DNA from: Nitrospinota bacterium
GTDB taxonomy: Bacteria > Nitrospinota > Nitrospinia > Nitrospinales > VA-1
Reading direction: 5' to 3'
DNA length: 46,819 bases
Assembly (NCBI GenBank): GCA_009873635.1
Contig: WAHY01000004.1
Coordinates: forward strand, 34,054 to 80,872
The notes beneath the pieces are model-generated. The model searched no databases, was not told the origin of the DNA, and was given only the letters and a program-made list of their open reading frames with translations. The position numbers and the translations under genes are program-made. Of the stretch, positions 46,336 through 46,819 are shown piece after piece. Every line of letters begins with the position of its first letter. Position 1 is the stretch's first letter.

Positions 46336-46381
46336 CAATGAGCATTACCAGGCTTCTTCACACTAATTTTTTATAAATGTA

Positions 46382-46819
46382 ATGACTCCACAAGACCGGT
46401 TGATATTTGCCCTTGATGTTCAAGGAAAAAAGGAAGCAGAGCGTTATGTGCGTTTGTTGGAAGGTGTGGTCGGCTGTTTCAAGATAGGTCTGGAACTTTT
46501 TATAAGTGAAGGACCTGATATCGTAAAAATGATCCGGGAACAATCTGATGCAAACATATTTCTCGATCTCAAGCTTCACGATATTCCCGCTACGGTGAAA
46601 GGCGCTTTGCGTTCAGCAGAAAAACTGGGGGTTCGATACATTACCATCCACTCTACAGAGGGAGAAGAAATTCTTGCAACAGCACAGGAAGTAAAAAAAT
46701 CAGGACTGGAAGTGCTGGCTGTAACAGTGTTAACAAGCACGAGTGCTTCTTCACTGGCAAATCTTGGAATTCGTGAGGACATCAACACCGCGGCCCTGGT
46801 TTTGGATCGCGCTGTCCGC
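46382..46819 (+). CDS. pyrF: Orotidine 5'-phosphate decarboxylase (3' end outside window)
   Basis: PyrF makes UMP by decarboxylating OMP in the last step of pyrimidine synthesis. About 146 codons are present of a usual 230-240. The start ATG gives RLIFALDVQGKKEAERYV, followed by GCFKIGLELF. The catalytic motif is D62-x-K64-x2-D67 in FLDLKLHDIPATV. VTVLTS follows. The rest lies beyond the window. A frame opened at the ATG 45 bases upstream closes at a TAA, so 46382 is the only plausible start seen. Confidence 0.96.
   Translation, partial: MTPQDRLIFALDVQGKKEAERYVRLLEGVVGCFKIGLELFISEGPDIVKMIREQSDANIFLDLKLHDIPATVKGALRSAEKLGVRYITIHSTEGEEILATAQEVKKSGLEVLAVTVLTSTSASSLANLGIREDINTAALVLDRAVR

Overview
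The window is a 46.8-kb stretch of chromosome from a Gram-negative, hopanoid-making bacterium of moderate GC content. The Gram-negative call rests on outer-membrane features: a two-partner secretion pair, two lipoproteins and a surface-glycan operon. A squalene-hopene cyclase gives the hopanoid call. The gene mix and the many unassigned proteins would suit a Nitrospinota-like or deltaproteobacterial lineage, but no marker here fixes the phylum, so that is a weak inference. Most of the window is core housekeeping DNA. Accessory DNA is concentrated at 5.3-7.4, 13.4-20.4 and 20.4-29.3 kb.

Layout. 1-3.2 kb, minus strand: arginine biosynthesis (argC-argJ, argJ cut by the window edge) and the L13-S9 ribosomal operon with a near-consensus promoter. 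3.3-5.3 kb: squalene-hopene cyclase. 5.4-7.3 kb: an unassigned lipoprotein and a FlgO/CsgG-like lipoprotein. 7.4-13.3 kb, minus strand: the proteostasis block tRNA-Leu(UAG)-tig-clpP-clpX-lon. 13.4-17.0 kb, minus strand: a large phosphohexomutase, a left-handed beta-helix protein of sugar-nucleotidyltransferase type, and a small protein with a duplicated module. 17.1-20.4 kb: gene-poor DNA with direct repeats, a probably truncated small ORF and a secreted paralogue of the 5.4-kb lipoprotein. 20.4-28.0 kb: a TpsB transporter and a 1932-residue TpsA exoprotein. 28.0-29.3 kb: two unassigned genes. 29.4-32.0 kb: nadE and elbB. 32.3-37.8 kb: a tightly packed six-gene surface-glycan operon (SDR dehydratase, WbqC family, radical SAM, GT2, radical SAM, methyltransferase). 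37.9-44.2 kb, minus strand: a GGDEF-PilZ protein, a cytosolic leucine-rich-repeat protein and SMC. 44.5-46.8 kb: Spx/ArsC-like, Nudix and ATP-grasp proteins, and a partial pyrF.

How the parts relate. Tig, ClpXP and Lon form a folding and degradation module. The mutase and beta-helix protein may supply sugar precursors. The glycan operon looks like a self-contained pathway for an unusual lipid-linked sugar. No classical transposase, CRISPR array or phage gene was seen. The most unusual structures are a roughly 100-bp palindromic repeat family with compensatory stem changes (four copies), the direct-repeat-flanked segment at 17.39-18.96 kb that may interrupt a small gene, and the paired secreted paralogues.
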